64,000 nucleotides of DNA from Magnolia sinica (GCF_029962835.1 NC_080577.1:6324001-6388000), one strand, 5' to 3'; shown: positions 33,311 to 47,200, numbered from the stretch's first letter. Made by a program: numbers and translations. The notes: generated by a model from the sequence alone, not told the origin.

Positions 33311-36300
33311 GGTCCAGGTTGGTGGACGCCTACTGATATCCCTGCCTAGCAATAGGGGATGTGCCTGGCCAGTTATCTTGTGGGTTAGGTCTGAGTGGGG
33401 GTGATCATCAATGGGCTAGGCCTGAGGTTGGCTTTGGTTCGGATTTTGAATTGTTTGGCCAGCCTGACGTGCTGGGTTTTTCAAAAGTTTGATATTGAAT
33501 TGCCCAGCCCTGCCCATTGACAGTCCTAGGTTAATTTGCAGTGTCCATGGTACCAGCCCAGCCCGTGTGATGGAAAAATCAAGTCCATTCATGTACTGGG
33601 TCCTGTCATATAGCATTGGAAATCTGACCGGTCACTTTAGTTCCATTTACCTCACTAAATCTTCTGCTGTAAATTATTTTTATGTTTTCTACAATCCCTT
33701 TGATATCCGTCGATTAGAATACACCAGAACCACATGGTAAATGAAATTGATGCCAAATGATTTTTATTTATTATTATTATTTTTTGTTTTGTTTGTTTGT
33801 AATTAGAACACACTGGAATCCAAAAAATTAAAATTGTGATTGGATGACTATAATTGAAATGCATTAAGTACATCAATTTTAATACTCCAAATTAATATAA
33901 GTGGCATTTGACATAATAATTATTATAAACCCATTGAAATACATAATTTAGCCAAAAATAAAGAAATTTAGAGTCTCTGGTGGACCATAAAAACGAGGTC
34001 TACTTTCAAAAATCCTACCATTTTCTGACCTTTGCAGTCAATTCTCAACTTTCTGAGAGAATTCCAATTCACATTATTTTGATGCATTCCATTTAACGTT
34101 AATTTCAATTACCATTATTACCATAAACCAAACTACTCTTTTCACTCACGGACATCCATTTACCACCAATCAACTGTTTACCATTAACAAAATGCCTTTT
34201 TAGCTCTATATTCCATTCTTGAACTTGTTGAACTTGTGTTGGGTCGTGCTGAGCTGGGTCGAGTTGGATGAGTTGGTTCTAGGCTCGATGAACCTTTAGC
34301 TGGTCAGGCAGAGCTGTGATTGGGCTGGGACTTCGGACTCATCAAGTCTCCTATCATGAATTCACAGCCGATATGGCTCTATATCACTCTGTTTCGGCCG
34401 TTACAGTCATATTGTTTATGGGTGATACTGAGATGTACCAAGTAATGTGTATTAGTTTCAGACTATACTTTAATAGCCTGTTTGATCATGGGATTAAATG
34501 GTATGGAATTGTATTTGATGAGATTAACACCATTATTGCATAATAATTGTATGTCTAGAAATATCATGGTATTTTGGTCATTCAATTTCATGTTTGGAAT
34601 AAAATTCTTGAAATGGGAGAAATATTGTATGAAGCAAAGCTTTATTTGGAGGATCATGGAATTGTAATCCACAAACCAAATTTACAACGGATGCATGTCA
34701 CCCGTACATGTGTATAACCAAAATGTTGGTATATAGATGGACATCATGGATAAAACACATGAATCAACGTGGGGCCACATGTACAGTGCATTTCACCGTC
34801 CATAAATATTACACATGAGACCAAATGCAATTCCATCCCTCCTCATCCTAGCCCTTATCATTGGATGGAATTTGCAAGGGATCAAATGCAATTCATTTCA
34901 CGTAATCTCAATGAACAACTGAAAGTTGTGAGTAGAAATTGAAGTGCGGTGGATCGTGGTCCACTGCCACCCAATGAAGACATGACATATAGTAAGTCAA
35001 ATCAGCCCCAAGTGTCAAAGAAAAGAGGGCCCCTAAGAGGGTCCGATCCCATGTGCAATACAAGACATCACGAGCTTTGCTAAGCCCAGGCGCATGCACA
35101 TGCAAGCTGATGCACACGCAACCATGTGTACCAGTGTGACAAACGCGCAACATCTAGCCATACATTTTGGTGGTCATTGTTTACATTTTATTGCCCAAAT
35201 ATAAAAGTGGTTAAATCAGAAACTGTACCGTGATATTTGGAATATGTGAATGAGTTAGAACAGGTTGGACGATTTTTTAACAACCGTACATCTATTCAGT
35301 TAATTGTGGTCCACCTTAGTGGTGGAACAAACTCATTCTTGGGCCAGGGAAACTAAGTAGTGGCACGCCTCTTCTTGATGGATTAGATCTCAACTTATGT
35401 TCCCTAAAGGCACATGTGTGGCGTGTACATGTGCTTCCTTGTACACGCGTGAGAGCTTACGCAAAGCTCGTATATCATAGTCACCACGAATTACACGCCA
35501 CGACAGGGTTCATGCACAAAGCAACCTACACGCTATCCCTGCTATTGGGCAGGAGCTTCCGTCGGAAGGCTACACGAAAAAAAGGGTTTTGATAGAATGC
35601 GGCGTACCCCATCTGAGTTACCATGCAGGGTCTTGCTCCACCATTCGATAGTGCACATGTCAGAGATCCGAGTCATTCATCAGGTATTTATACTGAATAT
35701 AGCTTGAACCAAAATTAAACCTTCCTCTATGTGGGCCATTAAAAAAGGATCAATGGTTCAGATTCAGCGCATATGTGTGGTTCAAATATCCTCACTTTTG
35801 GTAACTGGCTTTTCACTACGTGAACTATCTAATGAATAGCCTAGATCCATCACATGCATGCCATAAGATGATGTGGAGGGCCTGAACTGTGGCATTGAAG
35901 CATGGGCCTGCATTCTATCAAAACCTGCTAATCCTCACTGCATGTGTACTTCTCTAACCAGCAGTTATTACACACAAATTACTTAGACGGTACTGTTATC
36001 GACTAAGAAATGTTTACTTGTGGAAAGCGTACAACATTCAACACGTCGAAGAGGTTGGTCCCACCGTGAGGATACATGATGCAAAAATGCCACGCTAGAA
36101 AACAGCGAAGCCACCAATAAGTTCCCAAGTACATTTGTGGTCCACTTGATGGGTGGAACTGTATGATTTTTGTGGTAATTGATCTTCGTGGTGGGATTTA
36201 TAATGGGTCCAACCTTTTCGACCGATTGGGTGTCATATACTCGAGTTGGACGAGAATACAACCGTCCAGCTACTTGTGTTTATGACCTCATATTAAAACG

Positions 36301-37427
36301 AATATGGTCTTTGCTCCATTGCATCCAATACATTGATATTTTAGGATCTGGATTTTCGTTGAAATGATCCGAACCATTTCAATTATGGGTCTCACTATGG
36401 ATGGTTGTGATGATACCCATATCAAAGTATTATAGAGCCAGGAAGGGTTTCACCATAGATTCATTACATGAAAATCACAAATTTAGAACAGTTGCGTCTT
36501 TGTTTTAGGATTGGCTTTAGGCTGTTCCAAATTTGGAACAGTTTGAAACCATCTTAAATGTAAAATAAAAAAAAAAAAAGGGGTTCACTGTCAACATTTT
36601 CATCTCACTCAATATACAAGTAAAAATAGGGGTTCTAATTTCGTGGGGTTCTAATTATAAGAATAGGCAAATCAGGCGATAGAGAAGATGAATGGAAGCA
36701 AGATTGGGGGAAGACAAATTGTGGTGCAAATCACCAGAGTCAAAGAACAGCATGAAGATACAAGGGATTCCAAGATGAAAAATTTGGAAACATTTAGAGG
36801 TGGAGAAAATCTAGAGACAGCTACAAAAGTTGGAACGAGAAACTATGCAGAAGTTCTACATGGTAGATTGAACACCAGCAAAGATATTATGCGCTTGTGG
36901 AATAATGAATAGAAGAAGGAAGGAGCTAAATAATGTGCTTGTGGGAATATCCATCATCGATTTGGTAGACGGAATCTGGGAATCTCGTTTTGGAGCCTCC
37001 AGGGTGGAAATATCCAGACTCACAGAGACTAGCTTTCTATTGGCTTTCTAATTGCGGAAAGAGCAGATCGCATTCCAAGTAGACAGAGTTGCATGGGAAA
37101 ATGACCCTCATTAATGTTGAAAAATGGTATCCCTTAGTAGTCTCTTCTACGAGCTATCTGGATCCAATTTGTGGGATGACCAATCCATGTGTGGAGCAAA
37201 GCAGTGATTAGCTAAATAGCAGAAACTGTGGAGGATGTTGTTGAGTTGGACTAGCAATCTTTGGACAATACGTTCTTCCTTTTTCAAGGCATATGTAATC
37301 ACGCATGATCGCATATACAATTCAATAACATTGCTTGTGATATACACTTAATCAAACTCTAACCATATCACTTGATATGTAAATGACTCCAAACAAAGGA
37401 CGATCGTCCACCATAAACACATATACT
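33311..37427. other. Gene-free intergenic DNA
   Basis: Contains a possible small hAT-like fragment (33395-33528, ends carrying 'catcaatgggc' and 'gcccattgacagt'). A possible AT-rich MITE at about 34455-34680 has inverted 'tttgatcatgggatta'-like ends, and GGGCCC-module pieces occur near 35640-35900. No gene supported except the RRM-like remnant listed separately. Confidence 0.35.
36667..36912 (+). pseudogene. RRM-like coding remnant (possibly a LINE ORF1)
   Basis: The frame opens after a TAG at 36664 and reads ANQAIEKMNGSKIGGRQIVV, which matches the alpha2-beta4 end of an RNA-recognition motif. A basic stretch (RVKEQHEDTRDSK) and NYAEVLHG follow, with a stop at 36910. In-frame stops directly upstream remove the rest of the domain. 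RRM domains followed by a 'SYAEVL'-type motif are common in plant LINE ORF1 and related retroelement proteins; the assignment here is inference. Confidence 0.45.
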
Positions 37428-38031
37428 TGTTGGGAATACAACAAGCCCTTACACGACTTGTTGGGAACCCAACAAGCCGGAAGCAACCTCAGACATAATC
37501 AAATAATGCAATAGAGGAAGAAAATTCAAGCAACCAATGATCACATACAAATTTTATGTGGAAAAATCCTTGCAAATAAAAACCATGACATACAAAGAGA
37601 CAAACAATCCACTACAATAAAAAATTTACAAGAGATGGGACAACTTACAGATTTGAAACACTAGATCCCTTCAAAACCTTCTCTTTACATTAAGCCCGTG
37701 TACTATCCTAATCCCGTATTAACAAGGCTATTTATAACTCTGTACAAAATTAGAAAAAAAAAAACCATACTTACATAGAACTTGTGGGCATTGTTGATCA
37801 AATTTCTGATTGAATTGATAGGACTTGATCCAACCGACATAGCTGTTGATCGAATTGATAGCGTCTAAAAATGTCCAGTGAGCAAACATGATTTTTTGAG
37901 AATATTTTGATCGAATCGACACCCTGTTGATTGAATAAAATTTTATCTTTTGACACTAGATTGAAGGCACTCGATCAACAATAACTATCGTGGTTTCAAT
38001 CCTCATCTCTATTACCCCAAGTTGTTGTCAC
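37428..38031 (-). repeat. Putative 3' LTR of a second copia element
   Basis: On the - strand this would start TGACAACAACTTGGGG (38031) and end ATTCCCAACA (37428), directly downstream of the RNase H remnant. It contains several 'gatcgaattgat'-like words. There is no partner LTR in the window to confirm the ends. Confidence 0.4.
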
Positions 38032-39081
38032 CATTTATAATCTTCTTCATAGTAGCACCATCATCGTCACTTTTTGTGAATACTTCCTCTTCACTCCGTT
38101 GCCAAGCTTAGATAAGTCGAACAAAATTTGAACTTTTCTACAGGAACCACCTTAGTATGTCCGTTGGATTCTCACTGGTGTGAATCTTTTCACAAGTAAC
38201 ATCATATTCATTTAGCATCTATCGGATTAAATGTTGATGAACATCAATGTATTTTGTCCATGAATGATACACTGAGTTCCTTGCCAAATTAATCGCGCTT
38301 TCGCTATTACAATGCATGCACGATTTCATGTTGAAGCCATAACTCAATTATTATCCCTTTTAGCCAAAAATCTTCCTTAAATACTTCTATCACTGCCATA
38401 TATTCTGCTTCAGTTATTGAAAGTGCAATCACAGATTGAAGCTTCAATATCTAATTGATCGCTCCACCTGCTAATACAAACTAGTAATTAGAAGTCAACC
38501 TTCTATTACCTACATTACAAGCATTATCAGCATTCACATAACTTATAAGCCTCTCCTCACATTTTCTGAATGTCAAGACGTAATCCGTCGTACCTCGTAT
38601 ATAACAAAGTAACCATTCACTGCTTCCCAGTGTTGCTTGCCAGGGTTTAATATGTATCTGCTCAAAATACTCACTATATGTGAAATATCTGGTTTAGTAT
38701 GAACCATGACGTACATAAGACTGATAACTGTGCTCAAGTGAGGCATACAAAATATATATCGCTTTTCTTTATCTGACACAGGATATTGTTCCAAATAAAG
38801 TTGAAAGTGAGCAATGTAGGGTGTGTTAACCAGTTTAGCCTTTTCAAATTCAAACTTAAACAAGACATTCTTAAGATACTCTTCTTGAAACAACTATAAC
38901 CTATTTCTTTCCCTGTTTCTATGTAAATCAATGTCGATAATTCTTTTTTCAGTCCCTAGATCTTTTATTTCGAATGTTCTGGACAACTGAGCCTTTAATA
39001 TGTTGATTTCAGACATATTATAACTAACGATAAGCATATCATCAACACATAATAGCAGGATAATAAATTCTCGAATGTATG
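37990..39081 (-). pseudogene. Ty1/copia RT (palm) and RNase H fragment
   Basis: On the - strand: EFIILLLCVDDMLIVSYNMS, with the catalytic VDD retained (about 39020-39080); LSRTFEIKDLG; the EEYLKNVLFKFEFEKAKLV region; MVHTKPDISHIVSILSRYI; NPGKQHWEAV. RNase H remnants follow, including SYVNADNACNVGNRR and ALSITEAEYMAV (about 38390-38570). Multiple stops and frameshifts. It is not the same copia family as the element at 5198-10129. Confidence 0.85.
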
Positions 39082-40872
39082 TGTAAACTGCATTTATTTC
39101 CCATCCAGACTATTCATAAGGTCACAAGGACCTGAATAGTGAGGAAAATAAAATATCATATTGGTTCAAAACTTCTGTAACCCAAAAGGGGTTTTAATGG
39201 TGGGTGTTCAATCCACTATTTTCTATAGTGTGGTCTACCTAATAACTGGATCTGTCTTATTTTTAGTCTTAACCCTCGAGGCGAGTTATCCAAAAGGATG
39301 GACGGTTCAGATGTTTCACATACATCAGTGCGGGGTCCATATATATGGCCCGACAAGTAAAAGGGATAAATAGTTGGATGAACCGTATACATCAAGGTGG
39401 GGTCCACGTACATGGCCCACTAGAGATGTGAATCTGCTTCACTTTTCGTCTCAAGCCTAAGATGAGCTTGCCAGATGGATGGACGGCTTGGATGGAACAT
39501 ATCCATCAGCGGTGGGTCCCACCATATAGATGGACGGCGTGGATTTATCCCACGTACATTAGACGTATGGCTGGCTGCTGATCAGCGCAAGCCAGCCATC
39601 CAATATCTTAGAAAGGTGGGTCCCACGTGGGGCCCACACGCGCAAATGTAACTCTGTATGTATATATACAGATCTAATATATATATATATATATATATAT
39701 AATATAATATAATATAAAATTATATCATATTATATGATTATAATATAATATATAATATTATAATATATATATATTGTATATATATACATATATTTATATA
39801 GTATAAATGTCTAGCGCCCAGCCACCGTCTAGCAAGTCGGACGGTGCTGGATAATGCACATACATCATGGTGGTCCCACGTAGTGGGCCATTAGATTTGG
39901 ATCGAGCTAATATTTATTTTTCCTTTTCATCTAGGCCTGGGTGACCGTCCGATCATGCGGGCCCTAAATCGGGATCAAGTTGGCCCATTTGTTGGACGAG
40001 ATGGATAAAATACACACATCATAGGTGGGCCATTGTTCATAGAGAGAGAGAGGAGAGAGATCGGCGATGACAGAGGGGCCCCGCCACTATGGGTCCCTCA
40101 TGGATACATACATCAAGGTGGGTCCCACCATATGTGGGACCTTAGAAATCGAAATTAACGGTGGATCACCCACCTATCGCGCCTTCTTCTTTAGCTCATT
40201 GGACTCCTATGCTCCTTGCCTTCTATTTTAATGGAGGTTGATGGAGAATGAATGGTTAAGATGGGAGATGAGAGGGTGGGAAAGTGGGCCACACTTGTTT
40301 TTTTTGGAGAGAGAGCTTGGATGTTGAAAGCTCTCATAGGAGTTGGGAGGTTGCTTAGAAAATGAGAGAGAAAGAAAGGTGATGGATTGATATGGGATGG
40401 GTGAAATGGGTGTTATAAGGAAGGGGATGGAGAGGTATGGGTTTATTTGAAATTTTGGTAAAAGAATGATGGGTAGGGAGAGAGAGAGTTGACTTGTGGA
40501 AAAGAAGGAGTGGGTGTTTGTACTTGGAAAAAGGGTGAGGTGGCATTGAGGTATGGAGGATGTACTTGATTTGATGGATGAGACATGTTGTAGAGATTCT
40601 CTCGAAATTCGCAACGCGCAGCGTTTCTTCGGAATGAACGTGGGCCCATATCTCCTGGCCTAGGTATTAAATCGGTGCGCGAGTCAATGCGTTGGAACCA
40701 CGGCGACGGTACGGTTGCTAGGGTACAAGTTTTGAGTCGAGCAGACTTCAGTATGCAGGACTCGGCTTAGGATCATGCGTAAACGTTGGATATAGGTCGA
40801 GGATTGCCGGAATTTGATCGGGAGGACCGCGGTAGCCTACGGAATGGTACGGTTTATGGTACGAGTCTTACA
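39082..40872 (-). mobile_element. Putative solo LTR (gypsy-like), 1.8 kb
   Basis: The - strand reading begins TGTAAGACTCGTACC (40872) and ends GCAGTTTACA (39082), so it has TG...CA ends with a short TGTAA/TTACA inversion. It sits between two parts of one copia element. It contains no coding sequence, an AT-rich tract (39675-39780) and many GGGCCC-module words (39290-39560, 39840-40140). No matching 5-bp flanks were found, and about 120 residues of the host copia RT are missing at the junction, so a deletion accompanied or followed the insertion. The LTR call is inference. Confidence 0.5.
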
Positions 40873-41165
40873 TCTAGCCTTATACCTATCCAATTTTTTC
40901 TAGTAAATCCACTTGCACCCGATCGATCACTTTCTAATTAACAGGAAGCTCCACGCTCGCACATTTCATTTTTATATAAAGGGTCAATCTTATCATATAT
41001 CGCTAACATCCACTTCTTAACATCTGTGTCTTTTAATGCTTATTAGAAGATAAACAGATCTCCTTCATTTGTAATGAAAGCAAAAATAACATTTAAGTAT
41101 TCTTGTATCTCAATGACACTCTGCTATCCTTCGGTGGATTTCTCCTAACAGGTGGTGCAATCACC
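40873..41165 (-). pseudogene. Ty1/copia RT N-terminal fragment, displaced by the insertion
   Basis: On the - strand the translated pieces APPVRRNPPKDSRVS, ALKDTDVKKWMLAIYDKIDP and LYKNEMCERG match the linker and N-terminus of copia reverse transcriptase (the 'EEALK..DAKKWMLAM.DEM' region). It precedes the fragment at 37990-39081 in the same element and orientation. Confidence 0.65.
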
Positions 41166-44042
41166 TCTTCCTATATCTCTATCTACTGTTCAATTTCTTT
41201 GAGTGTTTTACATTTATTTGTTTCAATATCAATCATCAATTTATTTATTTTTTCATTTTCCAATCATATACTATTTTAATAAATTGCCATGCTTTGAAAA
41301 TCTTTTTCTATGCCTTATAATTTTTATGATTATTCTTATTCTCATTAATCTATTATTGTACAAATTCAATGAGATTTGTTTGCTTAGGTTTTATAGTTTT
41401 CAAGCGACGAGATTATAGCCTCTTTTAAGTGCATGTTTATCCGGTTCCCATTTAAGCAACGAAAGGGTCCACTACGTTGTTTGCATGAATGTTATAAAAG
41501 TGACGTGAACTTTTACAAATACACATACAAGGAGGGCATCTGCGATACATGAAATAAGAAGAGTTTATATGTAAGGGGGGAAAAAAAAAAACATAGGCCT
41601 CTTCATACTCCAAATCTGCTTGTACTACCGGCTATAGTATTAAAGCGGTCCTTGTCCCTTCATATCTAGTCTACTCGATTCCCAGTTTCTACGAGTGGGC
41701 CCGTAATCAGGACAATTTTCCGTTGCAAGCTATCGTGGCTTAATTATGACCCAAAAATCTTAAGAAGATCCTAGCCGTCTCTTTGCTAGGTTAGATGTCC
41801 TCCGTTGTTCTACTTCCCATCTTGACCATCTATTTGTGGGGGCTAATGATATAAAAGGTCAAGATTATTCTATGAATGGATCTTGGGAACATCCAACTGT
41901 CGAAGATGTTTTACATTTGATTTATACCAAAGAGATACATGCACAAGATTGCTTTTTACCCCATCAATCTTATTCAGGAGGCATAACTTGAAAGAGACGT
42001 ATGGCCTTATCCAGAGAACGCTATAATTCCTCTGGCCTTATCAGGAAAACGCTTGCGCAACTCGCCTACGTACCTACCTGGGTTGCTTTTTCTAACGTGG
42101 GGAAATAACTTCACGTGCATGAAATCCAACCCGTTCATCAGGAACATCGCCACTTGTTTGGTATGAACCAAAATTCTGGATGATTCAGCACTTAAGTAGG
42201 CTATCCCATAAATTATACCTAAAACCTCTAAATTCACGTGGTATGACCCACCTGAGTTTTGAAATAATACGATTGTTGGGAAAATTCTTTCATCTTGGTG
42301 AGTCATATCAGATGAATGGATTGGATGGTATATAAACATCAAGGTGAACCCTACACAAAATTTATGGTGGACGTAGCGTCCCAACTGTTTCCTACTATGT
42401 GGTCCATCTGATCTTCGGACCATCATGAATTTTTTTTTATTTTCATAAAAACAGTATTGCATCATACCTGATGGACGGCGTGGATCTTATAAGAGCCTAA
42501 CTAACCTAGCAAGTAACCTAGCGCGAGTTACGCTGGTGCGGTTAATTCATAAAGTTTGAACCAACATACAAACCTTCCACGGTACGCCATTTGGCGAGGC
42601 GTGTTTCAGATTCACACGCATAACCCTGCCTGTACGCACCGTCGGGTCTCGGGTCAGAAACTAACAGCTATCGAATTTGGGACGTACGCCTATATGGACC
42701 CGATCGAATCCTCTTCCACACCTGTTTTATGTACAATAATAAAGCGCGGTTGGACCGTCATGATGTCTGTGGGAAATCCATTCCGTCCATCAGGTACATC
42801 TATAGATGTTAGTCCCAGCAGTCAAAATTCAGTCGGGTTCATCACTAGGAACGGTATGGGACGCCAGCTATAAGGCTTGTTTATGGGGCCAACATGGTGC
42901 GTATACTTCATCAAACCCGTTCATCAGGTGTGAATCACATGGATGAAAAAACAAAAATTCAGTCTGATCCAAAACTAAGGTGGTCCACACCGACTTGAAC
43001 TCAAGAGGTTTTAGGTGTAATTTTACATTTTTCGTAGCGATTCTACCTGCATGATTATAATAATAATAATTATTATTATTTGTTTTTTTTTTTTTTTGTG
43101 CTGATCTTTTGGATTTTCTCACGTTATGGACGGAGCGGATGTTACACATGCAACACTATGGCCCCACAATACTTGGGTATTTCACGCACTGAGTAAAATA
43201 CGTGTTGTAGAGGACTGCGGCCCCGCTGGACCTTGCACAACATCGGTTGCGGAGGAATTCTAAGTCTCGATGGAAGGATCTGCACACTATTCGATGGGAA
43301 CAAATTTCAACGATCCAGACTTGTGGGGACGCGGATTATGTGATGCGGTGATGCACGCGGAGTTCCTGCCGAGATGCTGAGTGGCCCGCGTAGATGTTTG
43401 TGAGAAATCCACTCTGTCCATCCGTTTTTCGAGCTCGTTTTAGGACGTGAGACCAAAAATGAGATGTATCCAACACCCGGCCACACAAGAGGAAATGGTG
43501 GGAATTCAGCGAGCACCGTTGAAGCATTCCTACTGGCCATAAAAGTTCTGTATCAGGCTATCTTTCTTATGTTTTCACTTCATCCCATTGGGAATGACCT
43601 TATAAACGGTTTGGATAGCATTTAAGCATCAACGTGGAGCCCAGGAAGGTTTCAACTGTATGACTTTCTTTTCCCAAATTTCCTTCTCGTGTGATCCACT
43701 CGAGTTTTTTATCCAGATCATTTTTAGTTGCACTACCTAAAAGAAGCTCTCAAGACAGATGAACGAGCTGACGAAACAGATGTACAGGATGAATATCTCA
43801 CATACATTGCAGTAAGCCCCAGCCTCCTTGTGCAGGAACCTTCCGTGAAAGGCTTTGCACGAAATCCGCATCCTGTGGTGATGTGTTACGCGCTGTGAAG
43901 CCCTCCACGATGTAAAGTCCACGCGGATTACAGCTCATTCAGATAACTCAAAATCCAAGCAGATCCGAAGCTCAAGTGGACCACACCACAGGGAGGGGTG
44001 GGAATAATAACACCACTGAAACCTTACAAGGTCGCGTAGAAT
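41166..44042. other. Gene-free intergenic DNA rich in GGGCCC-module copies
   Basis: Module copies are recognisable at about 42100-42480, 42890-43150, 43360-43510 and 43960-44040. An A/T-rich stretch at 41200-41400 shows no motif. No gene supported. Confidence 0.4.
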
Positions 44043-44057
44043 AGACTGGAAGGAAAA

Positions 44058-44213
44058 TGGAGCCTTACTCTTTCTCTGGTGGCAGACTCTCAGCAGTTTC
44101 AACACCCGGTCAAGGGTATGAGTTTCCATATGTGGTGAAATCCCATTATGGTACGAGTGTACGGGGTGCGTGTGCGTGTGTTAAATAAAAATAAAAATAA
44201 ATAAATAAATAAA
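44058..44213 (+). mobile_element. SINE (copy 2), inserted into a GGGCCC-module copy
   Basis: Same body as copy 1 in the opposite orientation: GTTTCAACACCCGGTCAAGG, B-box-like GGGTATGAGTTTCC, GGTGAAATCCCATTATGG, then GTGTACGGGGTGCGTGTGCG and an A-rich tail of taaa/aaat units. Flanks agactggaaggaaaa (44043-44057) and agactggaggtaaaa (44214-44228) match at 13 of 15 bases. The sequence on both sides is one module copy (gaccacaccacaggg ... aaaacacaaatatcagct), so the SINE is younger than that copy. Confidence 0.85.
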
Positions 44214-44228
44214 AGACTGGAGGTAAAA

Positions 44229-47200
44229 CACAAATATCAGCTAAACTTTTCTAAGCCTAAAGAAGTTTCTAATGGTCGGCATTCAATCACCCTTTTGGTG
44301 CGGTTAACTTGAGCTTTAGACTTTCTAATTTTTTATTTTATTTTTCTTTTTGTATGAATCGTAAAAAAGAATTGGCAAAAGAAATGAATAACTTAAATTA
44401 ATGTAAAACACATTAATGGTGGGTCCCACAGCAACCAACACATCACCACACCACCTGATCCGCGTCCACTTGTTTAACACTGTATTGATGGACCGTCACT
44501 AAAAATCTTCCCAACGTAATAAATCTAACTTTTCAACTGGTGGTCTGTAAATAGACCGTTTAGATGAGAAATACAACAGGCGTCCACGTTCAATTAAAAG
44601 GACCCATGCATGGCTCACCGAATCTTTCTAAGGAGAATCCTCAGCATGGCCCATCGGTGGTTCTACAGTGATTCATATCAAACCAACCGTATAGATGACC
44701 AAACCATGGGTCCCACTAGAACAAATTGAAAACACATATGCGTGCATGGTCATTAACTTTGTGGAGGGATCGGATTTTGTGGGGTTGATAACTCCTAATT
44801 ACAAATAAATGTAAAGGTGAAGATTACAAAAGAACTCCTTTAGGAAAGTTGGCTTCTAACTTCAAGTAAGAATATGAAACTCTTCAACTTTTTTTTCTTT
44901 TTAACGAGTCTAGATAGCACTCTTGCCTTCCATTTTTACTTTCACTCTATATAAGTTACCTTAGCAGTCACGTTAAAATATGGTAAAAAATTACAAGTGG
45001 GAAAAGATTTGTACAATTCAAACAGGACATGGATTGCGTTCACCAAGGTGCTGGCCGTACTCAATCCAGCACCACGTGGGCATATCATGTGTGGGACCAA
45101 GTAAAAAATAAAAAATAAAATCCCATAGGAAATGACCATTTTATTCCTTTCAGTGGGGCCCACACTTGTACATGCACACTTAGTATTTCTTATTCATTGG
45201 CACTGTATGGAGTGCATCAAGAGTAATTTCGTCCATTCAACCATGGGCTCTGTCTATACAAACTCATGATAAACTTTTATTTTTCAGTGGGCTGTCCATA
45301 GTGTTAGTTTGTGATAGACTCGCTAATTTGTTTAGTTCACAGAGCCTGAACTTTTTCGGGCGTGAGTTGACATTCCTTACCATGGCATGGCCGACATGAG
45401 TTTTCGATCAGTTCATTTTTTGCCTGTATAATTAACGAACATCAGAAGGCACACACCTGATGGAAGGAGTAAATGTTACATGAACAGTGGGCCACAATAG
45501 ATCACCGTTGTCTTACCAGTACTGCTTTCAAATGTGCAGTGAACTACAAGAATTATCTACAATACCCGTTTCACACAGGCAGAAAACACCCAAGCTTTGT
45601 GGGGTCCACCATGGTGTATGTGAGAAATCCACTCTGTCCATTTGGTGAGGAACAATATTTGGACCCTACAAATTAAAATGAAGCTAAACCTGATTAAAAG
45701 ATCTTATGGGCCACAACAATAGAATTAGTGTAAAATTGCTCCTAAAACTGCAAAGTTCAAACGGAGTAGTTGCCTAAGTTTTGTATCTGGATGAATATTA
45801 TTATATTTTCTCCTCATTGTGATGAGTTACACTTGATTAACTGATTCAACGTAAGATGCAGACCATAGTGGTCCAAGCCACGAGCCTATGGTTGGCGTCT
45901 CATCCCCTTTGTTCCATTTGGTGTAACAGTACATGAATTGTACGTGCAGTTGCCAATAGGAAGCTCCGTTTGGCAGAAGCTATGTCCATGAGAAATCCAA
46001 TCGACTCATCACTTTGGCCACCTCATGTTAGGAGATGATTCTAGAAAAGAGTCAGATCCAAGACTCAAGCCAACATACAACAAGAAACAGTGGGGATTGA
46101 ATGCTCACCATTGAAACCTTAATAAGGCCATAGAGTTTTTCGATCGATTAGGCTCATATTCGTCTATTCAGCTTATTCCAGTAGACCCCTTGAGGTTTTA
46201 AGGATAGTGTTTTCAGTGTCAGTGGTTTCCGTTCATGTGGCTCACTTGAGTTTTGTATCCGTCTTATTTTTGGGCTCATGTCCTGCATAATCTTGCCAAA
46301 CTAACATGTTAGTGTCACCAAATTGCTATTGCAACAGAAAGCAATAGATATCCCGCGTTGTGAGCCATCTCGCTTATATAGAGCTGATTTTTGGCCTTAG
46401 GCTAATATGGACGATAAAACATTACAGACGAAGTGAATTTGACTAACGCAAACATGGAGGACCTCACAGCCTTGGGTGTTTAAGAGGATTCCAGTCCTGT
46501 TGTGGAGGATTCTGGTCGGAGATGGAGCCTTTTTCGGTTGACAGATCCAGTTGGAAATGGTTGTTGGGGTATCCATTGCATGTCCACCGGACAAGTGCGA
46601 CAATTTTATATGTTGATCACATCCCTTAATTTGGTGGCCAAACCAAACCATGTACGGGCCACAGACTAAAATTCACAAATTATTGAATTAGCTTGGCCAT
46701 CGCATCAAAGGGTGCCAAGGAGCCACTGATCGAAAAAAAAAAAAAATTAAAAAATCTACATTGATTGGGATGAACCGGTGTAAGGATGGAACATTCTAAC
46801 TACACACGCAAGCTTTTGGGACCCACCGTGGTGTATATGTGAAATCTGCTCCGTAGATCAGAAGCCCTCCTCTACTCTAGATCTTGGGGCCATACATCAG
46901 CCAGATCCCCAAACCAAGTGAGCCACACCACAGGAAACAATGAGGACAGGGTGCGGACCATAGGTCAGGCGCAATTTTACATTTTCCCATTAGTGTGGCA
47001 CATCTAAGATTTCTAACGGGATGATCTTTTCTATTGTACGGTCAACATAATGTTTACCACCTGATGGCTGGAGTGGATTTCACATATGGGATGATTCGGG
47101 TCCACCGGTTCAGGTCCATGTATGCTGGTCGCCAAAGATGTACATGGTGGGTCGATCACGGATGGCCCATGGCATGCCATAATGAGGTATTCAGCTAGTA

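Noticed and set aside
33395-33528. Possible 134-bp hAT element (catcaatgggc ... gcccattgacagt)
   Set aside because: The inverted ends look real, but the flanking 8-mers do not match, so it is noted only as a possible fragment.
40228-40614. 128-codon Ser/Pro/Phe-rich open frame on the - strand
   Set aside because: Low-complexity translation inside the putative solo LTR, with no domain.
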